51,672 bases of DNA from Candidatus Brevefilum sp. (GTDB lineage Bacteria > Chloroflexota > Anaerolineae > Anaerolineales > Anaerolineaceae). Position 1 is the stretch's first letter, and each line of letters opens with the position of its first letter. Positions 33,691-43,521 of this stretch are shown piece by piece. The stretch lies in the NCBI GenBank assembly GCA_029210815.1, contig JARGGB010000014.1, forward strand, positions 1 through 51,672, read 5' to 3'. Both the position numbers and the translations under genes were made by a program. The notes beneath the pieces were generated by a model, which was given only the letters and a program-made list of their open reading frames with translations, was not told the origin of the DNA and did no database searches.

Positions 33691-33733
33691 CTGCTCCCCC
33701 TTTGTGCCTATAGGCGTATCAAAGGGGGAGCAG
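33691..33733. repeat. Perfect 14-bp inverted repeat (strong hairpin)
   Basis: CTGCTCCCCCTTTG (33691-33704) and CAAAGGGGGAGCAG (33720-33733), 15 bases apart, with GCCTATAGGC inside the loop. It may be a small palindromic mobile element, an IS end remnant, or a transcription stop between the TA debris and the convergent membrane protein gene. Confidence 0.85.
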
Positions 33734-33767
33734 AAAAATGTCAGAAAATTAATGTCGGGACTTAAAT

Positions 33768-34205
33768 CTAAGCGTCATTCATGCTTGGACGATCTACGAG
33801 ATTGACCACACCACCCATCAAAATGATTATCCAACCTAACAAAAATCCCCAAAAGCCATAGAGGATTTCACGATTGATACCCTCAGCGGGCGTGGTCAGG
33901 AATTGCTGAAACATGAGGAGCAGCACAACGACACTGGTGATCAGCACGCCATAGGAATCCCCAAAAGCTAATCGCTGGCGACGGATAAAGCTGATCATCA
34001 GCATGACCGCCGCCAATGAAAGCATCACCATCAAGTTCCCGTTGTAGCCATCTTTCGCGTTCGTGCCAACCGCCAGCTCCCAACCGCTGTATTCCTGCAT
34101 GGGTTCATCCCCGCAGGACGTCAGCACCCATGGCATAAAAAAGAAGATTAATGCCAGAAGCAGGCCGGGGGAGATGATCTTATAACCTCTGGGCAGTTTT
34201 TTCAT
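33768..34205 (-). CDS. Small membrane protein of unknown function
   Basis: 145 residues with four predicted membrane helices (about 12-30, 57-75, 84-104, 116-138). An extracytoplasmic loop between the first two holds the Cys and acidic residues SCGDEPMQEYSGWEL. AAGGAG lies 8 bases before the ATG, supporting a real gene. No family is recognised. It is divergent from the lipid-synthase operon, and nothing ties it functionally to that operon. Confidence 0.7.
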   Translation of the reverse strand: MKKLPRGYKIISPGLLLALIFFFMPWVLTSCGDEPMQEYSGWELAVGTNAKDGYNGNLMVMLSLAAVMLMISFIRRQRLAFGDSYGVLITSVVVLLLMFQQFLTTPAEGINREILYGFWGFLLGWIIILMGGVVNLVDRPSMNDA

Positions 34206-34369
34206 CAGGGTGTCTCCTTAATAAAATGGATTGACGTCATCAAAAAGTCGATGGTATATAAAATAACACAAATGGGTGGATAAAGTTTCCTTTAGTCGAT
34301 TCGAGAGAAAAAATAAAAATTCAATATCAAGCGTGTTAACCTTGTTAAACGAGATGATTAAAATAGCAT

Positions 34370-34398
34370 TTACCAGATTTCTCTAAGGAAATTATAGT
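34370..34398 (+). promoter_or_regulatory. Candidate promoter of the lipid-synthase operon
   Basis: TTACCA (34370-34375), a 17-base spacer and TATAGT (34393-34398). The -35 box matches 4 of 6 consensus bases and the -10 box 5 of 6. No other site in the leader is better. Confidence 0.35.
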
Positions 34399-34475
34399 GT
34401 TTCTTCCCCCGACAATTTCAATTGATCGATCTAAGGTTCATAACTTTAATGGATTTCTTGTGTTATTAGTTAACG

Positions 34476-34495
34476 AGGCCGACAAAAATCGGCTT
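34476..34495 (+). promoter_or_regulatory. Hairpin in the operon leader
   Basis: AGGCCGA (34476-34482) pairs with TCGGCTT (34489-34495), including one G-U pair, around a CAAAAA loop. No T-run follows, so it is not a terminator by itself. It may affect mRNA stability or bind a regulator. Confidence 0.4.
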
Positions 34496-34571
34496 GTTAC
34501 CAACTTCAGTTTCTAATTCACACCGGTAACATATCTGGATAATCGTAGATATTTGAAAGTTGAGGAACGCC

Positions 34572-37500
34572 ATGAAACCTATTGCCATAATCGGCATGTC
34601 CGCTATCTTCCCTCAGGCAGAAAATCTTCAGGATTACTGGGATAACATTCTCAACGAGGTCGATTGCATCACGGATGTGCCGCCCTCCCGCTGGGAGATC
34701 GCCGATTACTATGATCCTGATCCCAAAGCGCCGGACAAATCCTATAGCAAACGCGGTGGTTTTATTCCGGATATCGATTTCAATCCCTTTGAATTCGGTT
34801 TACCGCCCAACATTCTTGAAGCAACGGATGTCTCACAGCTATTGGCGCTGGTGGCTGCCAAAGCCTGTCTGGAAGACGGTGGCTATGGCGATTCAGAAGG
34901 GGTGTCCCGGGAAAATGTCGGGGTGATCTTGGGTATGGTCGGCGTCGGCAGCAAATTGATGCATCCCCTGATGGACCGCTTGCAATATCCGGTCTGGGAT
35001 AAAGTTCTAAAAAGTTACGGCATCGCCGAGCGTGATCGCCAAGGAATAATCGAAAAAATCAAGCTGGCCTACCCAAAATGGGAAGAGAACTCCTTCCCGG
35101 GGGCGATCGGGAATGTGGTCGCCGGGCGGATCGCTAATCGATTTGACCTGGGCGGCACAAACTGCGTGATCGATGCCGCCTGCGCCAGCTCGCTGGCAGC
35201 CATTCGGATGGCTGTCGGGGAACTGGTGGAAGGTCACGCCGACATGATGATCTCCGGCGGGGTGGATACCGATAATTCCATTGGCGCTTACCTTTGTTTC
35301 AGCAAAACGCCGGCTTTTTCCCCCGGTGAAAAGGTGCGCACTTTTGATCAGGAATCCGATGGGATGCTGATGGGGGAGGGCATCGGAATGGTGCTCATGA
35401 AGCGATTGGAGGACGCCCAACGCGATGGTGACCGGGTCTATGCCGTCATCAAAGGCGTGGGCAGTTCCAGTGACGGACGCTACAAATCCATTTACGCGCC
35501 CCGGCCTGAAGGGCAATCTCTGGCATTGACGCGGGCGTATGCTGATGCAGGTTTCAGTCCGGCCACGGTGGGGTTGATTGAAGCGCATGGCACCGGGACA
35601 ATGGCTGGCGACCCGGCTGAATTTCAGGGGTTAAACGCAGTGTTTTCTACTGAGAATGCCAGCCTTCAAACCATTGCGTTGGGGAGCGTCAAATCACAAA
35701 TCGGTCACACCAAGGCTGCCGCAGGCGTTGCCAGCATCATCAAAACTGCGCTGGCGCTGCACAATAAAATCCTCCCGCCAACGATCAATGTGGACCAACC
35801 CAATCCAATCTTAGCGATTGAAACATCCCCATTTTATATTCATACCACCGCACAACCCTGGGTAGATCCCCTTAAGTACCCCCGGCGAGCGGGTGTGAGT
35901 GCCTTTGGTTTTGGCGGGACCAATTTTCATGTTGTTTTGGAGGAGAATGAAACAGAGCACACCGCCGCTTATCGCACGAGTTCAAGCGGAAAAGTAATCC
36001 TTCTTTCAGCCGAAGATCCCCAGAAGTTGTCTGAAAAATGCAGTCAAGTGCTTGTAAGCTTGCAAGCGCCGTCTGCTTCTACTTTTGCCGAGCTTTGTGC
36101 ACAATCTGACGTTGCAGCGCTTCCCCCATCACATGCCAGACTTGGTTTTGTTGCCAATAACGCCCCGGAAGCTCTAACAAAGCTTGAGATCGCGCTGGAT
36201 ATGATCACCCGTGCAGAAGGCGAAGAATCAGCGGAACATCCTTCAGGTGTCTTTTATCGTGCAAGGGGTTTTGCTGAAGATGAAAAAGTTGTGGCGCTGT
36301 TCCCCGGGCAGGGATCCCAATATGTCAATATGGGGTCCGAGGTAGCGATGAATTTTCCTGAAGTTCGTCAGGCAATGGCAAAGATGGATGCGCTGTTTTT
36401 GGAGGATAATCAGCCCCGCTTATCAAAAACCGTCTATCCAATCTCTGTCTTCAACCAGGAAGAGAGGGACGCTCAAACGCGCAAGCTCACCCAAACCCAA
36501 TTCGCCCAACCGGCCATTGGCGCCCTGAGCATGGGATTGTATCAGCTGCTGTCAAAGGCTGGCTTCGACCCCGATTTTGTTGCGGGTCACAGTTTTGGGG
36601 AACTGACTGCGCTCTGGGCAGCGGGTGTTTATTCGGATGCAGCGTTCCTGTTTCTGGCCAAGGCGCGCGGTGAAGCCATGGCCCCTCCCTCCGATCCGGA
36701 TTTTGATTCCGGTACGATGCTGGCGGTTAAAGGGGATATCCAACAACTCAAAGAGGATCTTCAAGATTTCCCAGATGTCCGTTTGGCAAACCACAACGCG
36801 AACAATCAGGTGGTTCTGGCAGGAACCAAAACCGCTATAGCGAAGATTCAAGAAGCTTTGACCGAAAAAGAGTATAAGGTCTTCCCGCTGAATGTATCGG
36901 CAGCCTTCCATACCCCCCTGGTGGCGCATGCCCAGAAACCCTTTGCAGACGCGCTCCAGCAGATTAAATTTCACAAGCCGAAAACACCCGTCTTTTCAAA
37001 TTCTACAGGGGAAGAATACCCTACTGCCATTGCGGCGATGCAAAGCATTCTAAAAGATCATATATTGAACTCCGTGAATTTCAAGGCGGAAATTGAGGCC
37101 CTTTATGCTGCAGGTGGGCGGGTTTTTGTTGAGATTGGTCCCAAAAGTGTGCTGACAGGCTTGGTTAACAATATCCTGGACGGCAAGCCTCATGTAACAT
37201 TGGCTTTGAACCCGAGCGCGAAAAAGGACAGCGACCGGCAGCTGCGAGAAGCCATCGCCCAATTATGTGTGTTGGGGCTTCCTTTGCACCAATTTGATCC
37301 CTATGCCTTTCCCCTAGCACAGCTAGAGCCCCAAAAGTCGGCGGTCACTGTCCGGTTGAATGGAGGGCTGTACCTGTCAGAAGAAACCAAGGCTGCGTTC
37401 CAAAATGCGATCGCTCAACAGGATACCCTTGAAATGCAAACACCCCCTGAAGTTCATGCGGGTAAATCTGAGGCAATATCGCTTGTATTGACAGAAGGTG

Positions 37501-39416
37501 AAAAAATTGGAGCGGGGAATCAAAGTCAGGAAAAGCCCGATTCGCAGTCATCTATTGCTGGCGTGAGTTCCATCCAGGAAGACATGACCAGTGTGCATCA
37601 AAAATTCCTGGAAAATGACTTTGAATACAGCCAAATCTTCAGCCAGTTGACCCAACAAGAGTTGGCTTTGCTTAAGAGCTCGTCTGCGCAGAAAAATCTC
37701 GAACAAATCAATACGGCTTTACAAACACTTGATCACAGTATCCAGCAATTTCATCAACACCAAGCAACGACTCTGCGAATCCAGGAACAATACCTTAAGA
37801 ACCAAACCAGTCTACTGAAATATGCCTTGAATGGTGATGACACTCCCAAGACAACCGGTTCCTCTACTACTATTAGAGAGTATGACTCTAAGCGAAGATC
37901 AGATGACCCGGTCCGTTCTGGACAAGTAAAATCTTTAACGGAAGCATCATTAAGTGAAGCAGGTTTTCAGGACGCGCCAAAGGAGCCATCGAATGAGACA
38001 ACAGCTTCTTTGCCGTCAGAAAAAATGCTGGTGCTAGGTCAAAAAATGGATCTTGAGCTGCTGACCACCTCGTTGTTACAGATTGTGAGTGAGAAAACAG
38101 GCTACAGCCCGGAGATGCTGGATTTAGAGATGGATCTGGAAGCCGATTTAGGAATCGATTCCATCAAACGCGTGGAAATTCTTGGCGCTATGCAAGCGAG
38201 CTTTCCTAATTTGCCACAACCGGAACCGAGCCTTCTTGCCGAGCTGCGGACGCTGGAGGAGATTGTCGCCATGCTCTTCGCAGGGTCTGAAAAGGGTATC
38301 GAACCCCAAAATTTACAACAACCTACTTCCCCTTCTCGAATAACCGAGCTTCAGGATCCTGTTCAGGTGGACGGGGGTGGATCGCTACCTGATAAAGCTA
38401 CTCTTCAAACTGCGCTGCTGAACATCGTCAGCGCAAAAACGGGTTATTCCCCGGAGATGCTGGATTTGGAGATGGATTTGGAAGCCGACCTGGGTATCGA
38501 CTCCATCAAGCGGGTCGAGATCCTCGGCGCTTTACAGGAGCAATTTCCAGATATTCCTGCTGTCGATCCATCAACGTTGGTGGAATTCCATACGCTAAGG
38601 CAAATCATTGATGCCCTATCGCTGTCTGAGATGATGGAAAATAAACTGGACGATTCCACTCTCCCTACTGAAACTGACCGTCAAACGACCTTACGTCATA
38701 TCATCTCTCTCCAATCGCTGCCATTGCCTGACCGCCTTGTTTCTCCTTCGAACCACAAAAGCACCGTTCTGGTGACAGATGATGGCGGACACCTGACCAC
38801 CGAACTGGCAGAGCGATTGACGACTTCTGATAGGCAGGTGGTGGTACTCTCGTTGCCAGAAAATCTCGTCCCAGAAAATACCACCCTGCCGGAATCCATT
38901 GAGCATGTTGTACTGCACGATGTTTCAGAAACCACTCTCGCGTCCACGCTGAAGGGGATTGAAACTTCTCATGGGCAGATTGACACCTTTATCCACCTGG
39001 ATCCGAGCAGTAACGGGACAAAACCCTTCGGTGACGCGGAAAAAACCATTCTAAAGTTGATTTTTTTCACCGCCAAACACCTTCAAAAGTCCCTGACCCA
39101 GGTCGGAGAAAACGGGAGTCGGGCTGCTTTTATAACCGTCACGCGTCTGGATGGCCAATTCGGGTTATCCCAAACGTTGGACATTGAACCGCTCAAAGGT
39201 GGCTATTTTGGTCTGACGAAATCCCTGAACCTGGAATGGGACCATGTCTTCTGCCGTGCGATAGATTTAGCGCCGGATTTGGATCCTCAAACTGCCGCGG
39301 GGCATATTACCGCCGAGCTGCAGGACCCTAACAGGTTGCTTAGCGAGGTTGCCTATGATAAATATGGCCGGTACACGTTGACAGTCCAGGCATCAGAAAA
39401 TGAGGCCTCAATATGA
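34572..39416 (+). CDS. PfaA-like synthase: KS-AT-ACP-ACP plus N-terminal half of KR
   Basis: 1614 residues from the ATG at 34572 (AGGA five bases upstream; a TTG at 34560 is rejected). The KS is at about 1-440 with C204 (DAACASS), H339 (EAHGTG) and H379 (QIGHTK). The AT is at about 560-880 with S674 (GHSFGE) and H780 (AAFHTP), a malonyl-type signature as in PfaA. A helical Gln-rich linker follows (about 990-1100). Two ACPs share DLGIDSIKRVEILGA, with phosphopantetheine serines S1197 and S1311. Residues from about 1395 form the structural, non-catalytic half of a PKS ketoreductase (GYFGLTKSLNLEWD). The catalytic half is on the next gene, joined by an ATGA overlap. This is the chain-building subunit of a PUFA/secondary-lipid type synthase. 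No release domain is present. Confidence 0.93.
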   Translation: MKPIAIIGMSAIFPQAENLQDYWDNILNEVDCITDVPPSRWEIADYYDPDPKAPDKSYSKRGGFIPDIDFNPFEFGLPPNILEATDVSQLLALVAAKACLEDGGYGDSEGVSRENVGVILGMVGVGSKLMHPLMDRLQYPVWDKVLKSYGIAERDRQGIIEKIKLAYPKWEENSFPGAIGNVVAGRIANRFDLGGTNCVIDAACASSLAAIRMAVGELVEGHADMMISGGVDTDNSIGAYLCFSKTPAFSPGEKVRTFDQESDGMLMGEGIGMVLMKRLEDAQRDGDRVYAVIKGVGSSSDGRYKSIYAPRPEGQSLALTRAYADAGFSPATVGLIEAHGTGTMAGDPAEFQGLNAVFSTENASLQTIALGSVKSQIGHTKAAAGVASIIKTALALHNKILPPTINVDQPNPILAIETSPFYIHTTAQPWVDPLKYPRRAGVSAFGFGGTNFHVVLEENETEHTAAYRTSSSGKVILLSAEDPQKLSEKCSQVLVSLQAPSASTFAELCAQSDVAALPPSHARLGFVANNAPEALTKLEIALDMITRAEGEESAEHPSGVFYRARGFAEDEKVVALFPGQGSQYVNMGSEVAMNFPEVRQAMAKMDALFLEDNQPRLSKTVYPISVFNQEERDAQTRKLTQTQFAQPAIGALSMGLYQLLSKAGFDPDFVAGHSFGELTALWAAGVYSDAAFLFLAKARGEAMAPPSDPDFDSGTMLAVKGDIQQLKEDLQDFPDVRLANHNANNQVVLAGTKTAIAKIQEALTEKEYKVFPLNVSAAFHTPLVAHAQKPFADALQQIKFHKPKTPVFSNSTGEEYPTAIAAMQSILKDHILNSVNFKAEIEALYAAGGRVFVEIGPKSVLTGLVNNILDGKPHVTLALNPSAKKDSDRQLREAIAQLCVLGLPLHQFDPYAFPLAQLEPQKSAVTVRLNGGLYLSEETKAAFQNAIAQQDTLEMQTPPEVHAGKSEAISLVLTEGEKIGAGNQSQEKPDSQSSIAGVSSIQEDMTSVHQKFLENDFEYSQIFSQLTQQELALLKSSSAQKNLEQINTALQTLDHSIQQFHQHQATTLRIQEQYLKNQTSLLKYALNGDDTPKTTGSSTTIREYDSKRRSDDPVRSGQVKSLTEASLSEAGFQDAPKEPSNETTASLPSEKMLVLGQKMDLELLTTSLLQIVSEKTGYSPEMLDLEMDLEADLGIDSIKRVEILGAMQASFPNLPQPEPSLLAELRTLEEIVAMLFAGSEKGIEPQNLQQPTSPSRITELQDPVQVDGGGSLPDKATLQTALLNIVSAKTGYSPEMLDLEMDLEADLGIDSIKRVEILGALQEQFPDIPAVDPSTLVEFHTLRQIIDALSLSEMMENKLDDSTLPTETDRQTTLRHIISLQSLPLPDRLVSPSNHKSTVLVTDDGGHLTTELAERLTTSDRQVVVLSLPENLVPENTTLPESIEHVVLHDVSETTLASTLKGIETSHGQIDTFIHLDPSSNGTKPFGDAEKTILKLIFFTAKHLQKSLTQVGENGSRAAFITVTRLDGQFGLSQTLDIEPLKGGYFGLTKSLNLEWDHVFCRAIDLAPDLDPQTAAGHITAELQDPNRLLSEVAYDKYGRYTLTVQASENEASI

Positions 39417-41188
39417 CCAAGCCAAAGGTGATTGACAAAAATTCTGTGGTGCTTGCCAGTGGCGGCGCGCGTGGGATCACAGCGCAATGCGTGGTTCAGC
39501 TGGCACAAGCATTTCCTGCTCACTATCTTCTCCTCGGTAGAACGGCAATCGATCAAGTTTTGCCAGACTGGGCAGAAGCTGATCTGGACGACAAGGAACT
39601 CAAAGAACGGATTATGGTCGAGCTGGTTGAAAGAGATGAAAAAACCACCCTGCGGCGCATAGAGAACCGTTTCAAGCAAATCCGCGCCCAACAGGAAGTC
39701 CAAGCGACCCTTGCACAAATCACTCAAACCGGTGCCACTGTAGACTATATCCAGGCAGACGTCACCGAGGCAGATGTGTTGCGGGAGCGCCTTTCGCTTC
39801 CCATCCAAAAGTATGGGCCGGTCTCGGGTATTATCCATGGCGCTGGGGCGCTGGCAGACCGAAAAATTGAGAAAAAGAGCCAAGAAGATTTTGACCGGGT
39901 GACAGAACCAAAAATTGATGGCTTCAAGAACTTGCTCACCATGGCGCCGGTGCAATCCCTGGATTTCTTGATTCTCTTCTCTTCAATTGTGGGGGTCTTT
40001 GGCAATATCGGTCAAACCGACTATGCCCTAGCGAACGAAGTATTAAACAAGGCAGCTTACCAGGCAAAGCGGGAAAATCCGGATTGCCGAGTCATTTCAA
40101 TCAATTGGGGTCCCTGGGAGACGGGTATGGTCACTCCTGAACTAAAACGCCTGTTTACCGCTCGGGGTATGGCTTTGGTCTCCGCTGAAAGCGGCCCGCA
40201 AGCCATGGTCGACGAGCTGACATCCCCTCGGACGACACAAGCGGATCCGGTCCAGATAATCATCGGCGCTATTCCCACCCGCCCAGCTCAAGCACTCTCC
40301 GATGTTTTGAAAACACATAAGATCAGCCGCCAGCTGAGCCTGAAGGCTAACCCATTTCTATCTGATCATAAAATCGGTGATCATCCTGTCTTGCCCGCTA
40401 CCTGCGCCGCGGCCTGGATCGCCAATAGCTGTGAGCAGCTCTATCCCGGGTACTCGTTATTTCAGATGGATAACTTCAAGGTCTTAAAAGGAATTATATT
40501 CAACGAAACTTTGGCAAGCGAACACTGGTTAGAAATCGCTGAAACCGAGAAAATCTCCGGAGAGAAAATTCAATGCACAGCGAAGATCTTCAGCCAGCGG
40601 AGGGATGGGAAGCCGCTGTTCCATTACACAGCTGACCTGGTGCTTCTGGCAGAGGTGCCGCCCGCGCCATCCCACAGGCTGCGCGATCAGCTTAACAATC
40701 TCGAACAGGAGCAGATCCGGAGCGATGCGCTTTATCAGGATGGCACCTTATTTCACGGCCCAGCCTTCCAGGGCGTACGGCGTGTCCTGGATATTGATAA
40801 GAACGGCCTGGTTTTGGAATGCTTCCTACCTGCTATGGCCCCCGCAGATCAAGGGCAGTTCTCGGCCCACACCGCCAACCCCTTTATGAATGACACCATT
40901 GTGCAATCCTTACTGATTTGGACTCAGCATTTCCTCCAAATGCCCTGTTTACCCTCGCACTTAGAGCAGTTGACACAATATCGTCCTGTCGTGTTTGACC
41001 AACGCTATCTGGTGAACATGCAGGTGATCGCTCAAACCGAAACAGCCATCGTGGCTGATATTTATGTCACCGATGAAGAAGGCATACTGTATGAAAAATT
41101 CACGCGCCTGCAGGGCACGATCAGCCCGCTGCTCAATCGTTTTATTGGCAGTAAGACGAACCAGAAGGTGTCTCCGACCAATGCGTGA
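39413..41188 (+). CDS. Catalytic half of KR plus PKS-type dehydratase (rest of PfaA)
   Basis: 591 residues. Residues 1-300 are the catalytic KR half: the NADPH site ASGGARGIT (about 15-23), catalytic S191 and Y204 (SSIVGVFGNIGQTDYALANE). Residues about 310-590 form a PKS dehydratase fold with H319 (FLSDHKIGDHPVLP), then LFHGPAFQGVRR and NPFMNDTIVQ, where the second catalytic Asp is expected. In classical PfaA, KR and DH follow the ACPs on the same chain, so this gene plus the previous one equals a PfaA cut inside the KR. GAGG lies 7 bases before the ATG, so independent initiation is credible. The two KR halves must meet for activity. Confidence 0.9.
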   Translation: MTKPKVIDKNSVVLASGGARGITAQCVVQLAQAFPAHYLLLGRTAIDQVLPDWAEADLDDKELKERIMVELVERDEKTTLRRIENRFKQIRAQQEVQATLAQITQTGATVDYIQADVTEADVLRERLSLPIQKYGPVSGIIHGAGALADRKIEKKSQEDFDRVTEPKIDGFKNLLTMAPVQSLDFLILFSSIVGVFGNIGQTDYALANEVLNKAAYQAKRENPDCRVISINWGPWETGMVTPELKRLFTARGMALVSAESGPQAMVDELTSPRTTQADPVQIIIGAIPTRPAQALSDVLKTHKISRQLSLKANPFLSDHKIGDHPVLPATCAAAWIANSCEQLYPGYSLFQMDNFKVLKGIIFNETLASEHWLEIAETEKISGEKIQCTAKIFSQRRDGKPLFHYTADLVLLAEVPPAPSHRLRDQLNNLEQEQIRSDALYQDGTLFHGPAFQGVRRVLDIDKNGLVLECFLPAMAPADQGQFSAHTANPFMNDTIVQSLLIWTQHFLQMPCLPSHLEQLTQYRPVVFDQRYLVNMQVIAQTETAIVADIYVTDEEGILYEKFTRLQGTISPLLNRFIGSKTNQKVSPTNA

Positions 41189-43514
41189 ATTCAGACAATT
41201 CCCTCCGCTGGCGATTATCGGCATGGCAGTGCAGGGTGAACGCTTTGATACCCTGGATGCCCTTGGCGCCCAGATTTTCCATGGCAGAGACCACCTGGTT
41301 TCCAATGCGCATGAACCACGCATCAATCGAAACCGGCAATCAGAGATGGAAAGAGTCATTCATGCGTTGTGCCCGGATAGCGTCAATGTCGGTGTAATCG
41401 CTTTTCCTTCATTAGATAGGGGCAAGATTGCTTTCTCCGATAACGCAAAGCGGATCCATTTTTTACCCGATCCAGCGGAAAATCTTGTGGATGCCTGGAC
41501 GGCTAGCTGCGAGTGGTTATCAGATAATCCAGAAGAATTTGCGCTTATACTTGAAGACGATCCCGCACAGGAAACCGTGTTTGGTCTGTTGCTTTCTACG
41601 GAAGATCAAGCGATGAAAACCGCTCAGACAAGCTTTGCCAAGGTTACTGGTGTCCCTTCACCTTCTGAAAGGCAAGAGGGTTCTTCTTTGAAAGAGAGTT
41701 TTGCTGCAGCATTGGATCAGGCCAAGATCGCCCCAGGTGAGGTCGGGCTGGTCGTCCTGCCCTCAAGTTTGGAAACAGCATCTGAACTGGGACAGTCTGA
41801 GAAACTGATCGCGGCGCTGCCAGCGTCAAACGGACGAACCTGCGCACTTTCAGGCAGCCGGGGCGGGCTTCAATCGATGATCAAGTCAGTATGGTGCTTG
41901 AATCATCGTCTGATTCCTGGCACGTCCGATTGGCAGGCGCCTGAAGAGCCTGCAGCTTGGCAAGGATCACCTTACTATGTTCCAGCAAAATCGCGTCCAT
42001 GGTTCCTCAACGGCGTAGGGATAGGCCGTGTAGCAGTGACTCTCTCTGCCCATACGGGAGAACCGGATGGTCTTTTCGTGCTGCGTGAGGGTGACCGAAC
42101 AAAGACAGCCGTGAAGTCGAGTTGGGGTCAGGAGCCATTGGTAATCTTTCCGGTAGGAGGGCGAACCCGGCAGGAGTTGATCACTCATCTATCTCATTTG
42201 CAAGACGAAGTCAGCAGGGGCGCAAATCTCAAGGCATTGTCTGCCCATAAGATGCTGCCCTACCATGCCAAACATCAAACGGGTGGCTGGGTGGCCAGTA
42301 TTCTGGGGTCGACTCGGGAAGCTGTCCTCCGTGAGATCACCTTTGCATTGAAGGGCATACCCGTTGCTTTGGATAAGAGCGCCGACTGGCAGACGCCCCA
42401 GGGGAGTTACTTTGCACCAGCGCCGCTCGGGAATGCGGGCACAGTGTCATTCGTCTATCCGGGGGCTTTTAACACATATCCCGGGGTTGCCCAGGATGTC
42501 CTGTATCTTTTCCCCACCCTTAAGGACCGCATGGAAGCGGTCAGCAAAAACTTTACCGCATTATTGAATGAAAAACTACTTTATCCCCGCCGGATGACGG
42601 CTTTATCGCCTTCTGAGCTATCTGCTGCAGAAGGGGAGCTGGTGGACGATCCATTAACCATGCTGACTTCGGGTATTACCCTATCCACCCTGTTCACGCT
42701 TCTTCTCCATAATGTGTTGGGTGTGCATGCCTCTTCGGCGTTTGGGTATAGTCTCGGCGAGATCAGCATGATGTTCGCCAATGGGGTCTGGACTCAGGTC
42801 GACGAAGCCAACGCGACGCTCCAGGGGTCACCGCTCTTTCATACCCGGCTGACAGGTCCGAAAAATGCTGTCCGTGAACACTGGAATCTTCCTCCAGAAT
42901 CTTTACCAGGGGAGCCATGCCCTATCTGGGAAAATTATATCCTGATGTCTTCTCCAGAAGATGCCAAGGTTGTGGCGCAGGCTGAACCGCGGGTTTTCAT
43001 CACCCATATCAACACCCCCGGTCAGATCGTTATCGGGGGAGATCCGGCGGCCTGCCAACGGATGATTGCTCGTTTGGGCTGTCGTTCCCTTCAGGCGCCT
43101 TTCAATACCGTTCTCCATTGCGAGGCGATGCGCTCTGAGTATCAGGCGTTATATCGGCTGGTCTCGTGGCCGGCCTCAGGCTCTGCTAAAGCAAAATTCT
43201 ATACCGCAGCTGCCAACCAGCCGGTACCGCTGACTCAAAGTGCAATCGCTGAACAAATTGCAGCCGGACTCTGCCATCAGCTTGATTTCACCAGACTGGT
43301 CAATCAGGTTTATGCAGATGGCGCCAGGGTGTTCATTGAGTTAGGAGCGGGTTCTAATTGCACGCGTTGGATTGATGAGACCTTGAAAGATAAGCCGCAC
43401 GCCGCCTTCTCTGTTAATCGGAAGGGCTTGGACGACCACACCGCGGTGAGTCAGCTGCTGGCAAGATTGATCAGCCAGAATATCCCTGTTTCACTATCGG
43501 CTTTGGGGATTTGA
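41181..43514 (+). CDS. PfaB-like protein: degenerate KS remnant plus acyltransferase
   Basis: 777 residues from the ATG at 41181, overlapping the previous gene by 8 bases; a start at 41064 would overlap far more. The first 330 residues keep pieces of a ketosynthase (PPLAIIGMAVQGERFDTLD; CALSGSRGGLQSMIKSVWCL where a KS has its catalytic histidine) but lack the active-site Cys and His. The rest is an AT: KGIPVALDKSADWQTPQGS, FVYPGAFNTYPGVAQD, and the nucleophile S524 in GYSLGEISMMFANG. This order and the GxSLGEISM motif match PfaB. PfaB is thought to influence which product a PUFA synthase makes. Confidence 0.87.
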   Translation: MREFRQFPPLAIIGMAVQGERFDTLDALGAQIFHGRDHLVSNAHEPRINRNRQSEMERVIHALCPDSVNVGVIAFPSLDRGKIAFSDNAKRIHFLPDPAENLVDAWTASCEWLSDNPEEFALILEDDPAQETVFGLLLSTEDQAMKTAQTSFAKVTGVPSPSERQEGSSLKESFAAALDQAKIAPGEVGLVVLPSSLETASELGQSEKLIAALPASNGRTCALSGSRGGLQSMIKSVWCLNHRLIPGTSDWQAPEEPAAWQGSPYYVPAKSRPWFLNGVGIGRVAVTLSAHTGEPDGLFVLREGDRTKTAVKSSWGQEPLVIFPVGGRTRQELITHLSHLQDEVSRGANLKALSAHKMLPYHAKHQTGGWVASILGSTREAVLREITFALKGIPVALDKSADWQTPQGSYFAPAPLGNAGTVSFVYPGAFNTYPGVAQDVLYLFPTLKDRMEAVSKNFTALLNEKLLYPRRMTALSPSELSAAEGELVDDPLTMLTSGITLSTLFTLLLHNVLGVHASSAFGYSLGEISMMFANGVWTQVDEANATLQGSPLFHTRLTGPKNAVREHWNLPPESLPGEPCPIWENYILMSSPEDAKVVAQAEPRVFITHINTPGQIVIGGDPAACQRMIARLGCRSLQAPFNTVLHCEAMRSEYQALYRLVSWPASGSAKAKFYTAAANQPVPLTQSAIAEQIAAGLCHQLDFTRLVNQVYADGARVFIELGAGSNCTRWIDETLKDKPHAAFSVNRKGLDDHTAVSQLLARLISQNIPVSLSALGI

Positions 43515-43521
43515 GGAGCGC

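Larger units (their letters stand above)
34206..34571 (+). other. Leader region of the lipid-synthase operon
   Basis: 366 bases without a gene, AT-rich. It contains a promoter candidate (34370-34398), a near-palindromic GTTAAC/GTTAAAC pair around 34335-34350 and a hairpin at 34476-34495. AGGA lies 5 bases before the ATG at 34572. The predicted leader of about 165 bases is long enough for post-transcriptional control, but no known riboswitch is recognised. Confidence 0.45.

Noticed and set aside
35007-35588. 193-codon minus-strand frame inside the KS domain
   Set aside because: Antisense to the conserved KS; the composition effect of the coding strand explains it.
39413-39416. Programmed frameshift joining the first two synthase genes
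   Set aside because: No slippery heptamer is seen, while a ribosome site and an ATGA overlap support separate, coupled translation.
41064-41180. Upstream start for the PfaB-like gene
   Set aside because: It would overlap the dehydratase coding region by 125 bases in another frame; KS-like homology begins just after the ATG at 41181.
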